A stretch of 64,000 nt of DNA from positions 1-64,000 of the forward strand of contig NZ_AFOY02000029.1 in the NCBI RefSeq assembly GCF_000217955.3, given 5' to 3'. Origin of the DNA: Pseudomonas fluorescens HK44 (GTDB lineage Bacteria; Pseudomonadota; Gammaproteobacteria; Pseudomonadales; Pseudomonadaceae). Position 1 is the first letter of the stretch; each line of letters begins with the position of its first letter. Shown here in pieces: positions 35,182 through 44,753 of the stretch. The translations under genes were made by a program, and so were the position numbers. The notes under the pieces were generated by a model. That model was not told where the DNA came from, ran no database searches, and saw only the letters and a list, made by a program, of their open reading frames with translations.

Positions 35182-37852
35182 TAAAGCTTTTAATAAGCTA
35201 GTGCGAAATATGGATCTTTCGCTTGGTGTCCAACATCCAGAAGGGTCCGATCAGGATCTCGATGAGTTGGTGGTCAGCGAGATGGTGCCGTATGACGTGC
35301 ATTATGACGATCAAACAGTCATCACCGGCGAGGATTCACTGGTGCAGGTCATCAAGATTGATGGCCTGATGTTCGACTCGCTCACTAGCACGCAAATCAA
35401 GCTGTTCGAAGAACGCCGCAATACCGTGCTACGCACAGTGGCAAGCAGTGATTTTGCCATTTACGTTCATGTCATCCGCCGTAAGGTGATCGACTTTCCC
35501 GAAGGGCAGGGCGGTACTTGGTTCTCCAAGTATTTCAATGCCCGGTTGCGCAAGCGCTATGTGAACAGAGGTTTCTACGTCAACGAGATCTATATCTCGC
35601 TGGTTCGGAATCGCTTTCGCTCTGGCGTTCCAGGGCTCATGGATCGGGCAATTGCGCTGGTCACTGGTAACTCAGCTGCAGATGAAGCAGGCGAGACACA
35701 TGAAGCCATGGCGGACTCGCTCTACAAGGCCGCAAACCTTGTACTGCGAGGCTTGTCCGACTACGGCGCTACTCGTCTGTGCATCCAGCGTCATCCGACC
35801 GCAACCAATGGTGTAGTTGATCGCGAAGCTGCATATCAAGCAGTGTCCCGCTTCCAGTGGAAATGGGACGACTTCAAGGTGCAGCTTGGTGATCACGCTG
35901 AGTACGACGCAGAAGCTGTTTACGATTACCTGGGCGAGGAATACTGCGAGCTGAGCAGCTTCTTCAACTACTTGATCAACCTTGAGTTCCGGAAGATCCC
36001 CGTCACTGAACTGAAAATCAAGGAGGCTTTGCCCTACGCCCGGTTGAATTTCCGCATCCTTGCAAACATGTGTGAGATTCGAGGCAGTACGTCAGCACGC
36101 ATCGGTTCCATGTTGAGCATGGCCGAATGGCCGCGTCGTACACCGTCGCGCATGATGAACAAATTCCTTCAGCAGCCAGTTGAATTCATCATCACTCAGT
36201 CGTTTTTCTTCGAAAACCGTATTGAAGCTGAATCCGCGATGATGGATGAAACCCGGCGTCTCAAGGTTGCAGATCCACACAAAATCTCGGAGGACGATGC
36301 AAAGGAACTGGCAGAGGGTATTCGTGCTTTGCGCCGTGGCGATACGGTCAATGGAAAACATCACCTGACCATTTTCATTCACGTTCCATCAGACGCAAAC
36401 ACTACCGCCGAGAGCCGCAAAGCGAATGTGAAGCGACTGGATGATGCAGTTGGTTTGATCGAAGGGTGCTTTGTCGACCTGAACGTCAAGTCGGTTCGTG
36501 AGTGGTTGGCTCTTGAGACGTTCTTCTGGTCGCAGCTACCTGGTCAACAAGAAGCTCTTATCGGTCGCCGGGGAAAGATCAAGTCAACCAACTTTGCGGG
36601 CTTCGCATCGTTGCACAACTTTGCTCGCGGACGTCGTGACGGCAACCTGTGGGGCCCTGCAATCACTGCTTTCGAAACCGAAAGTGGCACTCAATACAAC
36701 TTCAACTACCACCGTGAATTGGAAGGGATGGTCGCTGGCCACACTGGCGTGGCTGCAGGCACCGGCTCGGGTAAAACCGCATTGATCGCTGAAACCGTCA
36801 GTGAAGCGGACAAAGCCTTGCCGGTTGTGTACTGGTTTGACATGCGCTACGGGGCCACCGTTTTCATGATGGCCATGGGCGGCGTCCATTCGATCCTTTC
36901 CCCACACAACAGCATGGGTTGGAACCCCTTCAAATTGCCTGACACGGCTGAGAACCGTGCCTACCTCATTGATCTGCAGATCCAGATGCGGGAGTGCTAC
37001 GCAAGCACCGCAACTGAGGCCGACGATATCAAGCGGTTCAAGGATGCAGTGAACGAGAACTACGAGCTGCCATTCGAAAATCGCCGGTTGCGCAATGTCG
37101 TATGGACCTACGGGCACGGCGCCTTAGCTGACGTTATGGCTATTTGGCATGGTGCCAAAGGAATCGAAGGTGCAAACGCCGGCGTTTTTGATAACGAAAA
37201 TGACACTTTCGATCTCAGTAAGTCGCGGCATTACTGCTTTGAAATGTCGGAGCTGATGAAGGGCGGCGATGCACGCCCGGAATTGCCAGTAGTGATGAGC
37301 TACCCATTGCACTGCATTGAGCAGGCTATGGATGGCAGACCTTTCATTCTGGTTTTGGATGAAGGTCAGAACCTGGTCAAAAACGATTTTTGGCGCAATC
37401 GAATTGACAATTTCATCATGCAGATCCGCCGTAAAAACGGGATTTTGATCTTCATCACCCCGGACGCGAAGTACTTCCACAGTGAAACCGACTCCATCGA
37501 CAAGCAGACCGTAACCAAGATCTACCTGGCCAGCGACTCGGTGAAAGACGAAGACCATAAGAACCTGACGGAGGAAGAAAAGAAGTGGTTGCGCGAGCTG
37601 AACCCAAAGGATCGCAAGTTCTTGATTCGTCGCGGCCAGGAATCGATTCGTGCGTGCTTCGACCTGTCCTCCGATAACCCTGACGAAGACCTGTCCGATT
37701 TCATTCCGGTCCTGTCTTCAAACGATGTTGGTGTGGCCTTGATGTACTCAATCATTGAGCGCCTGGGCACCAATGACCCCGAGGTCTGGGTGCCAGTTTT
37801 CATGGCAGAAGCCAAGGCCAATAACACCCACAACTTGAAGGCAATTCGATGA
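35168..37852 (+). CDS. virB4: VirB4 conjugation ATPase
   Basis: The product is 894 residues. The N-terminal half is the CagE/VirB4 domain (for example LVQVIKIDGLMFDSLTSTQI). The C-terminal half is a RecA-like ATPase with Walker A AAGTGSGKTAL near residue 531 and Walker B FILVLDEGQNL near residue 730. VirB4 powers pilus biogenesis and substrate transfer at the inner membrane. The length is somewhat above the usual 790-830. The stop overlaps the virB5 start (ATGATGA). Confidence 0.95.
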   Translation: MRLVDKAFNKLVRNMDLSLGVQHPEGSDQDLDELVVSEMVPYDVHYDDQTVITGEDSLVQVIKIDGLMFDSLTSTQIKLFEERRNTVLRTVASSDFAIYVHVIRRKVIDFPEGQGGTWFSKYFNARLRKRYVNRGFYVNEIYISLVRNRFRSGVPGLMDRAIALVTGNSAADEAGETHEAMADSLYKAANLVLRGLSDYGATRLCIQRHPTATNGVVDREAAYQAVSRFQWKWDDFKVQLGDHAEYDAEAVYDYLGEEYCELSSFFNYLINLEFRKIPVTELKIKEALPYARLNFRILANMCEIRGSTSARIGSMLSMAEWPRRTPSRMMNKFLQQPVEFIITQSFFFENRIEAESAMMDETRRLKVADPHKISEDDAKELAEGIRALRRGDTVNGKHHLTIFIHVPSDANTTAESRKANVKRLDDAVGLIEGCFVDLNVKSVREWLALETFFWSQLPGQQEALIGRRGKIKSTNFAGFASLHNFARGRRDGNLWGPAITAFETESGTQYNFNYHRELEGMVAGHTGVAAGTGSGKTALIAETVSEADKALPVVYWFDMRYGATVFMMAMGGVHSILSPHNSMGWNPFKLPDTAENRAYLIDLQIQMRECYASTATEADDIKRFKDAVNENYELPFENRRLRNVVWTYGHGALADVMAIWHGAKGIEGANAGVFDNENDTFDLSKSRHYCFEMSELMKGGDARPELPVVMSYPLHCIEQAMDGRPFILVLDEGQNLVKNDFWRNRIDNFIMQIRRKNGILIFITPDAKYFHSETDSIDKQTVTKIYLASDSVKDEDHKNLTEEEKKWLRELNPKDRKFLIRRGQESIRACFDLSSDNPDEDLSDFIPVLSSNDVGVALMYSIIERLGTNDPEVWVPVFMAEAKANNTHNLKAIR

Positions 37853-38538
37853 TGAAGACGATAAAGAAACTGAGTTTGGCCATTGCCGTATCCATGGCAA
37901 TTACCGGTCAGGCAGGCGCAACAGGCGTGCCAACTGGCGACGCGGGCACCTGGGCTGGACTGGCTCAAAACCTTGCGGAGCTGCGTGAGCAATACAAGGT
38001 GCTGAAACAGCAGTACGAAACGCAAACCGACATTATGAACAACATGCGCGGTTCCTATGGCCGTGGCGCTATCGGCCTGAGCGATTCGATCAACTCTGCA
38101 TCGGTGGTTCCCGGTTCCTGGCAAGAAGTGGTTTCGCGTCAGAACTCTGGTGCCTACGGCAGCAAGCAGTCGTATTACGAGGAACTGGTCAACACCTTGC
38201 CGCAAGAGCTGTTCGCCAATCCTGACAGCAACCGGGCACGGGGCTACCAGCTCAGCTCTAACTCTGTCGTTGCCGCCATGTCTGCCGGTGAGGCGCTGTA
38301 CAGCGAGGTACAGGTTCACTTGAACAACCTGACCACCCTTTCAATGCAAGTGGATAACACCACCAACGCGAAGGATGCCGCCGATCTGCAAAACCGGATC
38401 GCCACTGAAAACGGGATGCTCACTTCGGCCCAGTCAAAGCTGCAGGCGTTGAACATGAACCTGCAGACGAACCTGGCTAATCAGGAAAACCAAGCAACGT
38501 CGCAGAACGAACAGTTCTTCCGTTGGAAAAAAGACTAA
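37849..38538 (+). CDS. virB5: VirB5-like pilus-tip protein
   Basis: The product is 229 residues with a signal peptide (LSLAIAVSMAITGQAGA), then a predicted three-helix body (LAQNLAELREQYKVLKQQYE; NRIATENGMLTSAQSKLQAL) typical of VirB5/TraC minor pilins. It is followed immediately by one of the shared palindromes (38539-38554). Confidence 0.85.
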   Translation: MMKTIKKLSLAIAVSMAITGQAGATGVPTGDAGTWAGLAQNLAELREQYKVLKQQYETQTDIMNNMRGSYGRGAIGLSDSINSASVVPGSWQEVVSRQNSGAYGSKQSYYEELVNTLPQELFANPDSNRARGYQLSSNSVVAAMSAGEALYSEVQVHLNNLTTLSMQVDNTTNAKDAADLQNRIATENGMLTSAQSKLQALNMNLQTNLANQENQATSQNEQFFRWKKD

Positions 38539-38554
38539 TTCTCGCGTGCGAGAA
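38539..38554. promoter_or_regulatory. Backbone palindrome copy 2, at a ribosome site
   Basis: TTCTCGC-GT-GCGAGAA lies directly after the virB5 stop and runs into AAGGAG, the ribosome site of the next small gene. The sequence from TTCTCGC to GGAGATC recurs at 44726. In RNA it would fold into a hairpin just before the ribosome site; as DNA it could bind a repressor. Confidence 0.65.
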
Positions 38555-38565
38555 AAGGAGATCAC

Positions 38566-38778
38566 ATGAAAACTCTTTGGCTGATTCTCAAGATCCTCAC
38601 CGTACCGGCCTGGGGGCCTCTGTGGCTGTTCTACCGGTTTGGCAAGTTCATGCTGCTGCTAGTCATCGTATCGGCCGCGTCGGGCTGTGTAACCAACACC
38701 GGCAAGATCGAAAAGTCGCCATGCGCGTGTGAGTTCAAGCCTTTCGTTATTCAGGCCAAGGAGGCCCGCAATGTCTAA
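38566..38778 (+). CDS. Small lipoprotein (VirB7 or entry-exclusion like)
   Basis: The product is 70 residues with a hydrophobic N-terminal stretch, a lipobox-like SAASGC at residues 36-41, and a short mature part with two more cysteines (KSPCACEFKPF). In IncN/IncW systems the gene after virB5 is the entry-exclusion lipoprotein, while VirB7 lies after virB6; no candidate exists there, so this gene could serve either role. The signal is unusually long for a lipoprotein. Confidence 0.6.
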   Translation: MKTLWLILKILTVPAWGPLWLFYRFGKFMLLLVIVSAASGCVTNTGKIEKSPCACEFKPFVIQAKEARNV

Positions 38779-39175
38779 GTTCTTCACCGTCACCAACACC
38801 GTGTGCGTGATCGTCGCCGGTTTTGTTGTGGGGACCATCATCTACGTCAACACCACCACCTTTCAGTTCGGTAGTGAGGCTCCTGCGGCTTCCAATGGCG
38901 ATGCTCCAGTACGGATCGAAGCGTCCTCTGGCAACCCGTTGTTGAAAGCCACTAAAGCTGATGTGGCCAGGTGGTTTCCGGGGACATGCTTCGCCGAGAT
39001 CTACATGAAGAGCCCATCGTATAAAGGGGGCCTGGTCGCTGGCTGCATCGACAAAACGTCGAAAGAGATCAAAGCCGAAACGGGTGTGGCACTTGGCGCT
39101 GATGACTTCCGTTCTTCCGAGGTCATCACGCACTTCAAGTCTGTGTACGGGGCATCGAATCCATGGCGGACCTAA
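38771..39175 (+). CDS. Membrane-anchored conjugation operon protein, unknown
   Basis: From ATG 38771, overlapping the lipoprotein stop by eight bases, the protein has 134 residues: one membrane segment (TVCVIVAGFVVGTIIYV) and a periplasmic domain with two cysteines (PGTCFAEIYM, LVAGCIDKTS). It overlaps the virB6 start by 13 bases. I do not recognise the family; the tight packing suggests a function in the channel or in exclusion. Confidence 0.6.
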   Translation: MSKFFTVTNTVCVIVAGFVVGTIIYVNTTTFQFGSEAPAASNGDAPVRIEASSGNPLLKATKADVARWFPGTCFAEIYMKSPSYKGGLVAGCIDKTSKEIKAETGVALGADDFRSSEVITHFKSVYGASNPWRT

Positions 39176-40026
39176 CCCTCAAGGGCCTGATTGGGGCGAC
39201 CGATGAGGTGACAACTAGCTTTGTCGCCGAGGTCTTCCCAAATCTCGCTGGCTTGGTAGAGCCTCTGGTCTGGACAATCGCCGTCGCATATTGGGCAGTC
39301 CTGGGTATTCAGACCTATAACGGCAAAATCTCTGTTGCGCCGTGGGACATTGTTAAACGGGCAATGCTCACGTTTATGGTCTTCCTGACGCTTAATTGGT
39401 CAACGGGTGGGTCGGCGCTCTATCAGATTTGGGGTACTTGGACTGAAACCATTGCGGCACAAATCATGAGCCGAGGTGTTGATAGCACTTCAATGCTTGA
39501 CGCGCTTTATGTGAATGTCGGACAGGTTGCAAGCACGCTGATGAACGTTAGCTGGCGTCAGTTTGGCATGATCATCATGGGTTCCGGTTTGTTTATGGTG
39601 AACTGCATTCTGTTTATCGCTGCAATCCTGAATATGCTGATTGCCAAGTTTGGCGCAGCAATAATTATGTGCATATTGCCAATACTGCTCGGTTTCATAT
39701 TTTTCGAACAAACGCGGCAATGGACAATGAGCTGGTTTAGCAAAATGCTGAACTTATCGCTGATCTACATATTGTCCATCGCGATTGTTCGTTTTGGTTA
39801 TGCGATTTTCGGCCAAGCAATTGATGAGATCGCCAATACAGCCACCATTTCGGATGCTGCATTGATCACCGCTCAACAATGGGGAACTCTTATCATCGTT
39901 GAAGGCGTGTTGATCATCTGCTTGTTGCAAGTTCGTGGGTGGGCAGCTGCGATTGCTACCAGCGCAACAGTCGGTGGTTCTTCACTGGCGATGATGGCAT
40001 TGCGAACCGTAGGATTGGGGAAATAA
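39163..40026 (+). CDS. virB6: VirB6-like polytopic membrane protein
   Basis: The product is 287 residues with about six membrane segments (for example WTIAVAYWAVLGIQTY, MIIMGSGLFMVNCILFIAAI, FGAAIIMCILPILLGFIFF and GTLIIVEGVLIICLLQV). This is the VirB6/TrbL layout, part of the inner-membrane DNA path. It sits between the small exported proteins and virB8. Confidence 0.88.
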   Translation: MADLTLKGLIGATDEVTTSFVAEVFPNLAGLVEPLVWTIAVAYWAVLGIQTYNGKISVAPWDIVKRAMLTFMVFLTLNWSTGGSALYQIWGTWTETIAAQIMSRGVDSTSMLDALYVNVGQVASTLMNVSWRQFGMIIMGSGLFMVNCILFIAAILNMLIAKFGAAIIMCILPILLGFIFFEQTRQWTMSWFSKMLNLSLIYILSIAIVRFGYAIFGQAIDEIANTATISDAALITAQQWGTLIIVEGVLIICLLQVRGWAAAIATSATVGGSSLAMMALRTVGLGK

Positions 40027-40029
40027 GCA

Positions 40030-40695
40030 ATGGACAAGACATTAAAGAAAGATGAGATTGCGCGCCGTCAGCGTCAACTCGAACACAAGAAGGTAAAACA
40101 AGAACGTAACCGTAGTTACTTTCTGAACGGTGCCTTCGCACTAGCCCTGGTGGGGTCGACCATAGCCATCGCGTTCCTGGCTGAAACAAAGACGTTCGTC
40201 AATGTGGTGACGGTGATCGGCGCCGATAATGAAGTGCTCAAGCAGCGCACGGTTACGGCGGAAAACGTCGACAAAGAGCAGGCTGTCATCGAAGGCGTTC
40301 TGTTTGATTTCATTCGTGCTTGTAACACCTTTGACCCTCGGCGCAAGCAACAGCTGTCCGATACCTGCCACACGTACATGACCCGCAATGTCGCTGTCGA
40401 ATATGAGAAGGAGATCAGCCCCGATAACGCGCGCAATCCATACGCATCGCTCGGGGAAAACGACTGGATCGAAGCCCAACCCAAGCGCATGAACAAGATT
40501 GGCGATGAGTATCAGGTGATATTCATTTCAACCAATCACAAGTGGGGTGACAAAGAGCCAAGGGTTACTTCCTACCTGGCAACTATAAAGGTTGCACACA
40601 CGATGATCCCTAGAGCCTTGGGTGATCGTTGGGAAAACCCGTTTGGCACCTTGGCAACTTTATACCGTAAGAGTGAAGAACTGAGCCGCCAGTAA
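40030..40695 (+). CDS. virB8: VirB8-like inner-membrane protein
   Basis: The product is 221 residues: a basic cytoplasmic start, one membrane segment (FLNGAFALALVGSTIAIAFL) and a periplasmic NTF2-like domain ending in VAHTMIPRALGDRWENPFGT, typical of VirB8. It nucleates the channel and contacts VirB9 and VirB10, whose genes follow. Confidence 0.9.
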   Translation: MDKTLKKDEIARRQRQLEHKKVKQERNRSYFLNGAFALALVGSTIAIAFLAETKTFVNVVTVIGADNEVLKQRTVTAENVDKEQAVIEGVLFDFIRACNTFDPRRKQQLSDTCHTYMTRNVAVEYEKEISPDNARNPYASLGENDWIEAQPKRMNKIGDEYQVIFISTNHKWGDKEPRVTSYLATIKVAHTMIPRALGDRWENPFGTLATLYRKSEELSRQ

Positions 40696-40719
40696 TTCAT
40701 TCCCACAAGGAAACTAATC

Positions 40720-41511
40720 ATGAAAAAACAGTTCGTTCTACCGACAGCTATTACCCTGAGTTTGGCTTTGTGTGCATTTAATGCACTAGCTGCAAAGTTG
40801 CCGAGGGCTCTGTCCTCTGACAACCGTGTCAAACAAGTGCCCTATGACCCAAACCAAATTTACGAACTGGTCGGCACTTACGGATACCAAACATCCATTG
40901 AGTTCGAAGCGGATGAAATGGTCAAGGTCGTAGCACTTGGTGACACGATTTCCTGGCAGAGCATGCCATTCCGTAACCGGGTTTTCTTGAAGCCCGTGGA
41001 AGACAATGCAGACACAAACATGACGGTGATTACATCCAAGCGGACGTATTACTTTCAGCTCAACAGTACGAAGGCGAAAACAAGTCAGTCGTACTTGATC
41101 CGATTCGTTTATCCGACCAGCCGTGTCACATCGTTTAACGATGCAGCGGAAACCCCAGCGCCTGCGGCTACTGGGCCAGTCACCAGCACCGGTACTCCTT
41201 CTTCCCCGAACATCAACTACGGCTATTCGGGTGACAAAGAAGCCATCGGCCTGCAGGGCGTTATGGATGATGGTCAGTTCACCAAGTTTTTGATGAAGAA
41301 GGGTGCGGATCTCCCGCAGTTTTACCGCGTGCTGCCTGATGGCACCGAGGCGATGGTCAATGCTCGCCGCGAGGGTGAGTATTGGGTGGTTCAGCGCCTG
41401 GCCAGCATGTTCGTGGTGCGCAGCGGCAATTCCTACATCTGCGTTGAAAACCTTTCGAATCCGTATAAACGCACTGTTACTCGGGGTGCGCGTGATGGGG
41501 GAGGGGCATAA
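40720..41511 (+). CDS. virB9: VirB9-like outer-membrane core protein
   Basis: The product is 263 residues with a signal peptide (ITLSLALCAFNALA). The VirB9/CagX pattern follows: an N-terminal beta domain (YELVGTYGYQTSIEFEADEM) and the C-terminal domain NYGYSGDKEAIGLQGVMDDG and LPQFYRVLPDGTEAMVNARR. It forms the outer core ring with VirB7 and VirB10. The stop is two bases before virB10. Confidence 0.93.
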   Translation: MKKQFVLPTAITLSLALCAFNALAAKLPRALSSDNRVKQVPYDPNQIYELVGTYGYQTSIEFEADEMVKVVALGDTISWQSMPFRNRVFLKPVEDNADTNMTVITSKRTYYFQLNSTKAKTSQSYLIRFVYPTSRVTSFNDAAETPAPAATGPVTSTGTPSSPNINYGYSGDKEAIGLQGVMDDGQFTKFLMKKGADLPQFYRVLPDGTEAMVNARREGEYWVVQRLASMFVVRSGNSYICVENLSNPYKRTVTRGARDGGGA

Positions 41512-41513
41512 CC

Positions 41514-42797
41514 ATGGCGAAGGAACCTATCAAACCAACTGATCAGCAAGCGGACAAAACCCGCGAAGAAGAAATGGCCGAGTGGAACGAGTCGCAATCG
41601 AACTCGATGCTAAAGGCTGGTTCTGGTGGAAAGCGCAGCGGCGTTCTTATGATTGGCGCAGCAGTTGTGGCGTGTGGTTTCGTTTACTGGCTCAAGCATG
41701 ACAGTGGTGAACCAGCTGCCCCAGCAAAAAACGATGAGATTGTCGCTGCTGAGCGCCGGAAGGTCCAAGACCCTACTCCCAAGCGCGAAGCGGCGAAGGT
41801 AAAGCCAGTTAGCAACGATGGGGAGCCGGGCGCCCCAGCTGACACACCCCGTTCAACAGCTGAGCGTCAGACCAACCAAGAGGGTTTGAGCGAAGCTGAA
41901 AAGCAGCGGCAAGCGTTGGAATTTCAAGAAGAAGTTGCGCGCAAAAAGATGCTCGCTGCGCGTCAACGCTCGGCGATCTTTGCAACTGCAAAGGACGATG
42001 GTTTTGCGCAAGGTCGTGACGATCAAGATCCAGCTCAACCACCAGCCGGTGGGTCGTTGCTGGGCGGTAACTCGGGTAATTCCGGGCGCGTCTCCCGCAA
42101 TGCAAACGAGAATTTCGCATCGTCGACTTACTCCACCGGCGTGCCGGTGGCGAAAGCTCGGGCTCTGGAGAATTTGCAGTACAAGGTTCTGCAGGGCGCT
42201 GCAATCGAGGCGACTTTGCAGCCCCGTGCGCAGAGTCAATTGCCAGGTCAGATTTGCGTAACCACTGCACAGGACGTTTATGCAGCGGAGGGTCGCCGCG
42301 TAATGATCCCTTGGGGGTCTTCGGTATGCGGAAGCTACAACGCCAGTCTTTCACCTGGTCAAGAGCGCCTGTTCACCGTTTGGAACTGGTTGCGTATGCC
42401 CAAGTTGCCGGGGCGTCGTGCAATGGAAATTGCTTTGGATAGCGCTGGCTCTGATCAGCTGGGCTCCGCTGGCCAGGGTGGTGTCGTTGATAACCACTGG
42501 GCGCAGATCTTCGGTGTTGCTGCTGCTGTCTCGATCATCGGCGCGGGTGCCTCCAACTCCGGCGTTTCCTCTGGTGATCAAGAAAACTCGGCCTCTCAGT
42601 ACCGTACTGAAGTGCAACAGGCTGCTGCTGAGTCCTCGCAAACCATTCTTAGCCGGTACGCAAACATTCAACCAACAGTCACCGTTCCTCATGGCTCACG
42701 CGTGGTGATCTACCTGCAGCGTGATTTGGACTTCACCGAACAGTTCGCCGAGGAAGCCAAAGAGGCTGACAACGGCGGCGTGAAATTCATTAACTGA
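41514..42797 (+). CDS. virB10: VirB10-like channel scaffold
   Basis: The product is 427 residues: a cytoplasmic start, one membrane segment (GVLMIGAAVVACGFVYWL), a long linker rich in Pro, Lys and Glu, and the C-terminal TrbI/VirB10 beta-barrel (ITTAQDVYAAEGRRVMIPWG-like segment, RLFTVWNWLRMP, PHGSRVVIYLQRDLDF). It spans both membranes and gates the channel. Confidence 0.94.
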   Translation: MAKEPIKPTDQQADKTREEEMAEWNESQSNSMLKAGSGGKRSGVLMIGAAVVACGFVYWLKHDSGEPAAPAKNDEIVAAERRKVQDPTPKREAAKVKPVSNDGEPGAPADTPRSTAERQTNQEGLSEAEKQRQALEFQEEVARKKMLAARQRSAIFATAKDDGFAQGRDDQDPAQPPAGGSLLGGNSGNSGRVSRNANENFASSTYSTGVPVAKARALENLQYKVLQGAAIEATLQPRAQSQLPGQICVTTAQDVYAAEGRRVMIPWGSSVCGSYNASLSPGQERLFTVWNWLRMPKLPGRRAMEIALDSAGSDQLGSAGQGGVVDNHWAQIFGVAAAVSIIGAGASNSGVSSGDQENSASQYRTEVQQAAAESSQTILSRYANIQPTVTVPHGSRVVIYLQRDLDFTEQFAEEAKEADNGGVKFIN

Positions 42798-42806
42798 GGT
42801 TTTTCC

Positions 42807-43835
42807 ATGTCTGAGATTGCTTCGTTCCGCCAAAAGCTGCGCAGTTTTGATTTCCTGCTCGATGACCCAGCGGTATCCGAGATCGCTATTAATGGTCCAG
42901 GCAACGTATGGGCCGCGTATCGCGGTAGCCGGTTCATGCGCCCAGTCGTTGTGGATGGCGTCACCCTTCCGCTGATCAAGTCGCTGGCCGAGTTGATTGC
43001 GGCGCATACAGAGCAAGAGGTCAACGCTTATGCGCCGATCCTGTCCGGTCGCATCCCTATGGACATGAGCGACCACGTAGCGGACTCGGAACGTGGCGAC
43101 TATCGGGTCCAGTGCGTGCTTGCGCCTGCCGTTGAGCAACATATCGGCGGCATCGTCTGTATTCGTAAACCTGGCCGCGTTCAGCTGACGATGGACCAAT
43201 ACATCGCTTCGGGAGCGTTTGACCAGATCAACGAGGCACGCACGCCAGATCAGTACAGCGATGATCACCTGGTCGAGTTGTACCGCGCCAAGCGCTGGTC
43301 GGAATTTTTCATTGGGTGCGTCAAGGCCCACAAAAACATCATGATTTCGGCAGGGACAAACGCGGGCAAAAGCACCTTCCTCAACATGCTGTTGCAGCAT
43401 GTAGACCCTAATGAGCGGATCGTCACAATCGAAGATACCCGCGAGATCCGTCTCAAAAGCGAGAACGTGGTTCATTTGATCTATTCCCGTGGTGGCCAAG
43501 GCAAAGCGCGGGTCACGCCGTTTGATCACCTTGAGTCGATTCTTCGTCTTACGCCTGACCGCGCAATCATGGGCGAGCTTCGCGGTGCTGAGGCTTACCC
43601 CTATCTTGAATTGCTGAACACCGGCCATAGCGGTTCATTCAGCACTATCCACTCGGACAGCCCCGACCTGATGTTTGACCGGCTTGCGTCGATGGCATCG
43701 CGTGGCGGCTCTGACATGACCAAAAACCAACTTGTGGAATTCTCACGTCACCTGATCGACGTAGTGATCCAGTGGGAATACGGCTTTGATGGCCGTCGTT
43801 TCATCACGGAGGTGCAATATGCAAAAGCTGCCTAA
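42807..43835 (+). CDS. virB11: VirB11 traffic ATPase
   Basis: The product is 342 residues of the hexameric GspE/VirB11 family. Walker A is AGTNAGKSTFLNML near residue 185; the Asp box (ERIVTIEDTREI), Walker B region (LTPDRAIMGELRGAEAYPYL) and His box (NTGHSGSFSTIHSDS) are complete. It switches the VirB4 machine between pilus and DNA transfer modes. It overlaps the next gene by 17 bases. Confidence 0.95.
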   Translation: MSEIASFRQKLRSFDFLLDDPAVSEIAINGPGNVWAAYRGSRFMRPVVVDGVTLPLIKSLAELIAAHTEQEVNAYAPILSGRIPMDMSDHVADSERGDYRVQCVLAPAVEQHIGGIVCIRKPGRVQLTMDQYIASGAFDQINEARTPDQYSDDHLVELYRAKRWSEFFIGCVKAHKNIMISAGTNAGKSTFLNMLLQHVDPNERIVTIEDTREIRLKSENVVHLIYSRGGQGKARVTPFDHLESILRLTPDRAIMGELRGAEAYPYLELLNTGHSGSFSTIHSDSPDLMFDRLASMASRGGSDMTKNQLVEFSRHLIDVVIQWEYGFDGRRFITEVQYAKAA

Positions 43836-44724
43836 ATTCGCGCTGGCCATCCTTGCATCGGCCTGCCTTGTCGGCCACGTTGCCGCAGAAGAAACCCAGC
43901 AACAACGCTTTTCAGATTTGGCCGCTAAGTGCGCGCCAAACGTCCATGCGTCGACGCTAAAAGCCTTGATCGGTAATGAGTCGTCATTCAACCCATATGC
44001 CATTGGTGTGGTTGGTACTCGCCTTGAGCGTCAGCCCAAGTCCCTGAGTGAAGCAATTGCCACAGCGGAGAAATTGGAACGTGACGGCCATCGCTACGCG
44101 ATGGGCCTGGGCCAATTGTTGATGACCAACATGCGAGCCCGGGGCCTGAGCTATCAGGATGTGTTCGAACCGTGCCGTAACCTGCAGGCCATCAGCAAGT
44201 TGTTCACTGAGTATTACACCCAAGCGCTCAAAACAAGTGCTACTGAACAAGAAGCTCTTTTGAAAGCGACTTCCATGTATTACAGCGGTAACGAGCGGCT
44301 TGGCTTCGATGCTGATAGCCCTGGTGGAATGTCCTACGTCGAAAGGGTGGTCGACCGTGCAAGTAAACCAACGGCTGATGATCCGATTGTGCCCGCGTTC
44401 GACGTACAGGAAGCCACGCAAGCCATTCCTGTAATCGCTAGCACCAAGTCACCCTCTAAAGCGCGCAAGCGCGCTCAGGGAGCCTCTGAGCAGCCTGCAG
44501 GGCCGTGGTTGACCTTCACGGATGGAAACGGTCAGGCGATAGCACAGGCACAGCCTCAAGCGCAGCAGAAGTCGCAGATTCAGGTCCAGTTGGATACCGG
44601 TGATGCGCCCGATGAGAAACGGAAGTTCACAGCCTTCGACGCTCCGACAGCTAATGCTGAGCCAGCGGCAGTGCCCGTGCAGCAGGAACAAACGGCCCCT
44701 TCATTCGTACAGATAATCAACTGA
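43819..44724 (+). CDS. virB1: VirB1-like lytic transglycosylase
   Basis: From ATG 43819 the protein has 301 residues: a signal peptide (FALAILASACLVGHVAA), an SLT domain with the catalytic Glu in LKALIGNESSFNPYAIG, the GLGQLLMTNMRARGL strand and SMYYSGNERLG, then a disordered Ala/Gln/Pro-rich tail of about 100 residues. It opens peptidoglycan for the channel. In IncN/IncW operons virB1 comes first; here it follows virB11. The shared palindrome begins right after its stop. Confidence 0.9.
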   Translation: MQKLPKFALAILASACLVGHVAAEETQQQRFSDLAAKCAPNVHASTLKALIGNESSFNPYAIGVVGTRLERQPKSLSEAIATAEKLERDGHRYAMGLGQLLMTNMRARGLSYQDVFEPCRNLQAISKLFTEYYTQALKTSATEQEALLKATSMYYSGNERLGFDADSPGGMSYVERVVDRASKPTADDPIVPAFDVQEATQAIPVIASTKSPSKARKRAQGASEQPAGPWLTFTDGNGQAIAQAQPQAQQKSQIQVQLDTGDAPDEKRKFTAFDAPTANAEPAAVPVQQEQTAPSFVQIIN

Positions 44725-44742
44725 TTTCTCGCATGCGAGAAA
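44725..44742. promoter_or_regulatory. Backbone palindrome copy 3, at a ribosome site
   Basis: TTTCTCGCATGCGAGAAA is a perfect 18-bp palindrome identical to the one upstream of parA. It is followed by AGGAGATCCTA and the ATG of the TrbM-like gene. As at 38539, it touches the ribosome site, so it may form an RNA hairpin or bind a repressor inside the operon. Confidence 0.68.
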
Positions 44743-44753
44743 AGGAGATCCTA

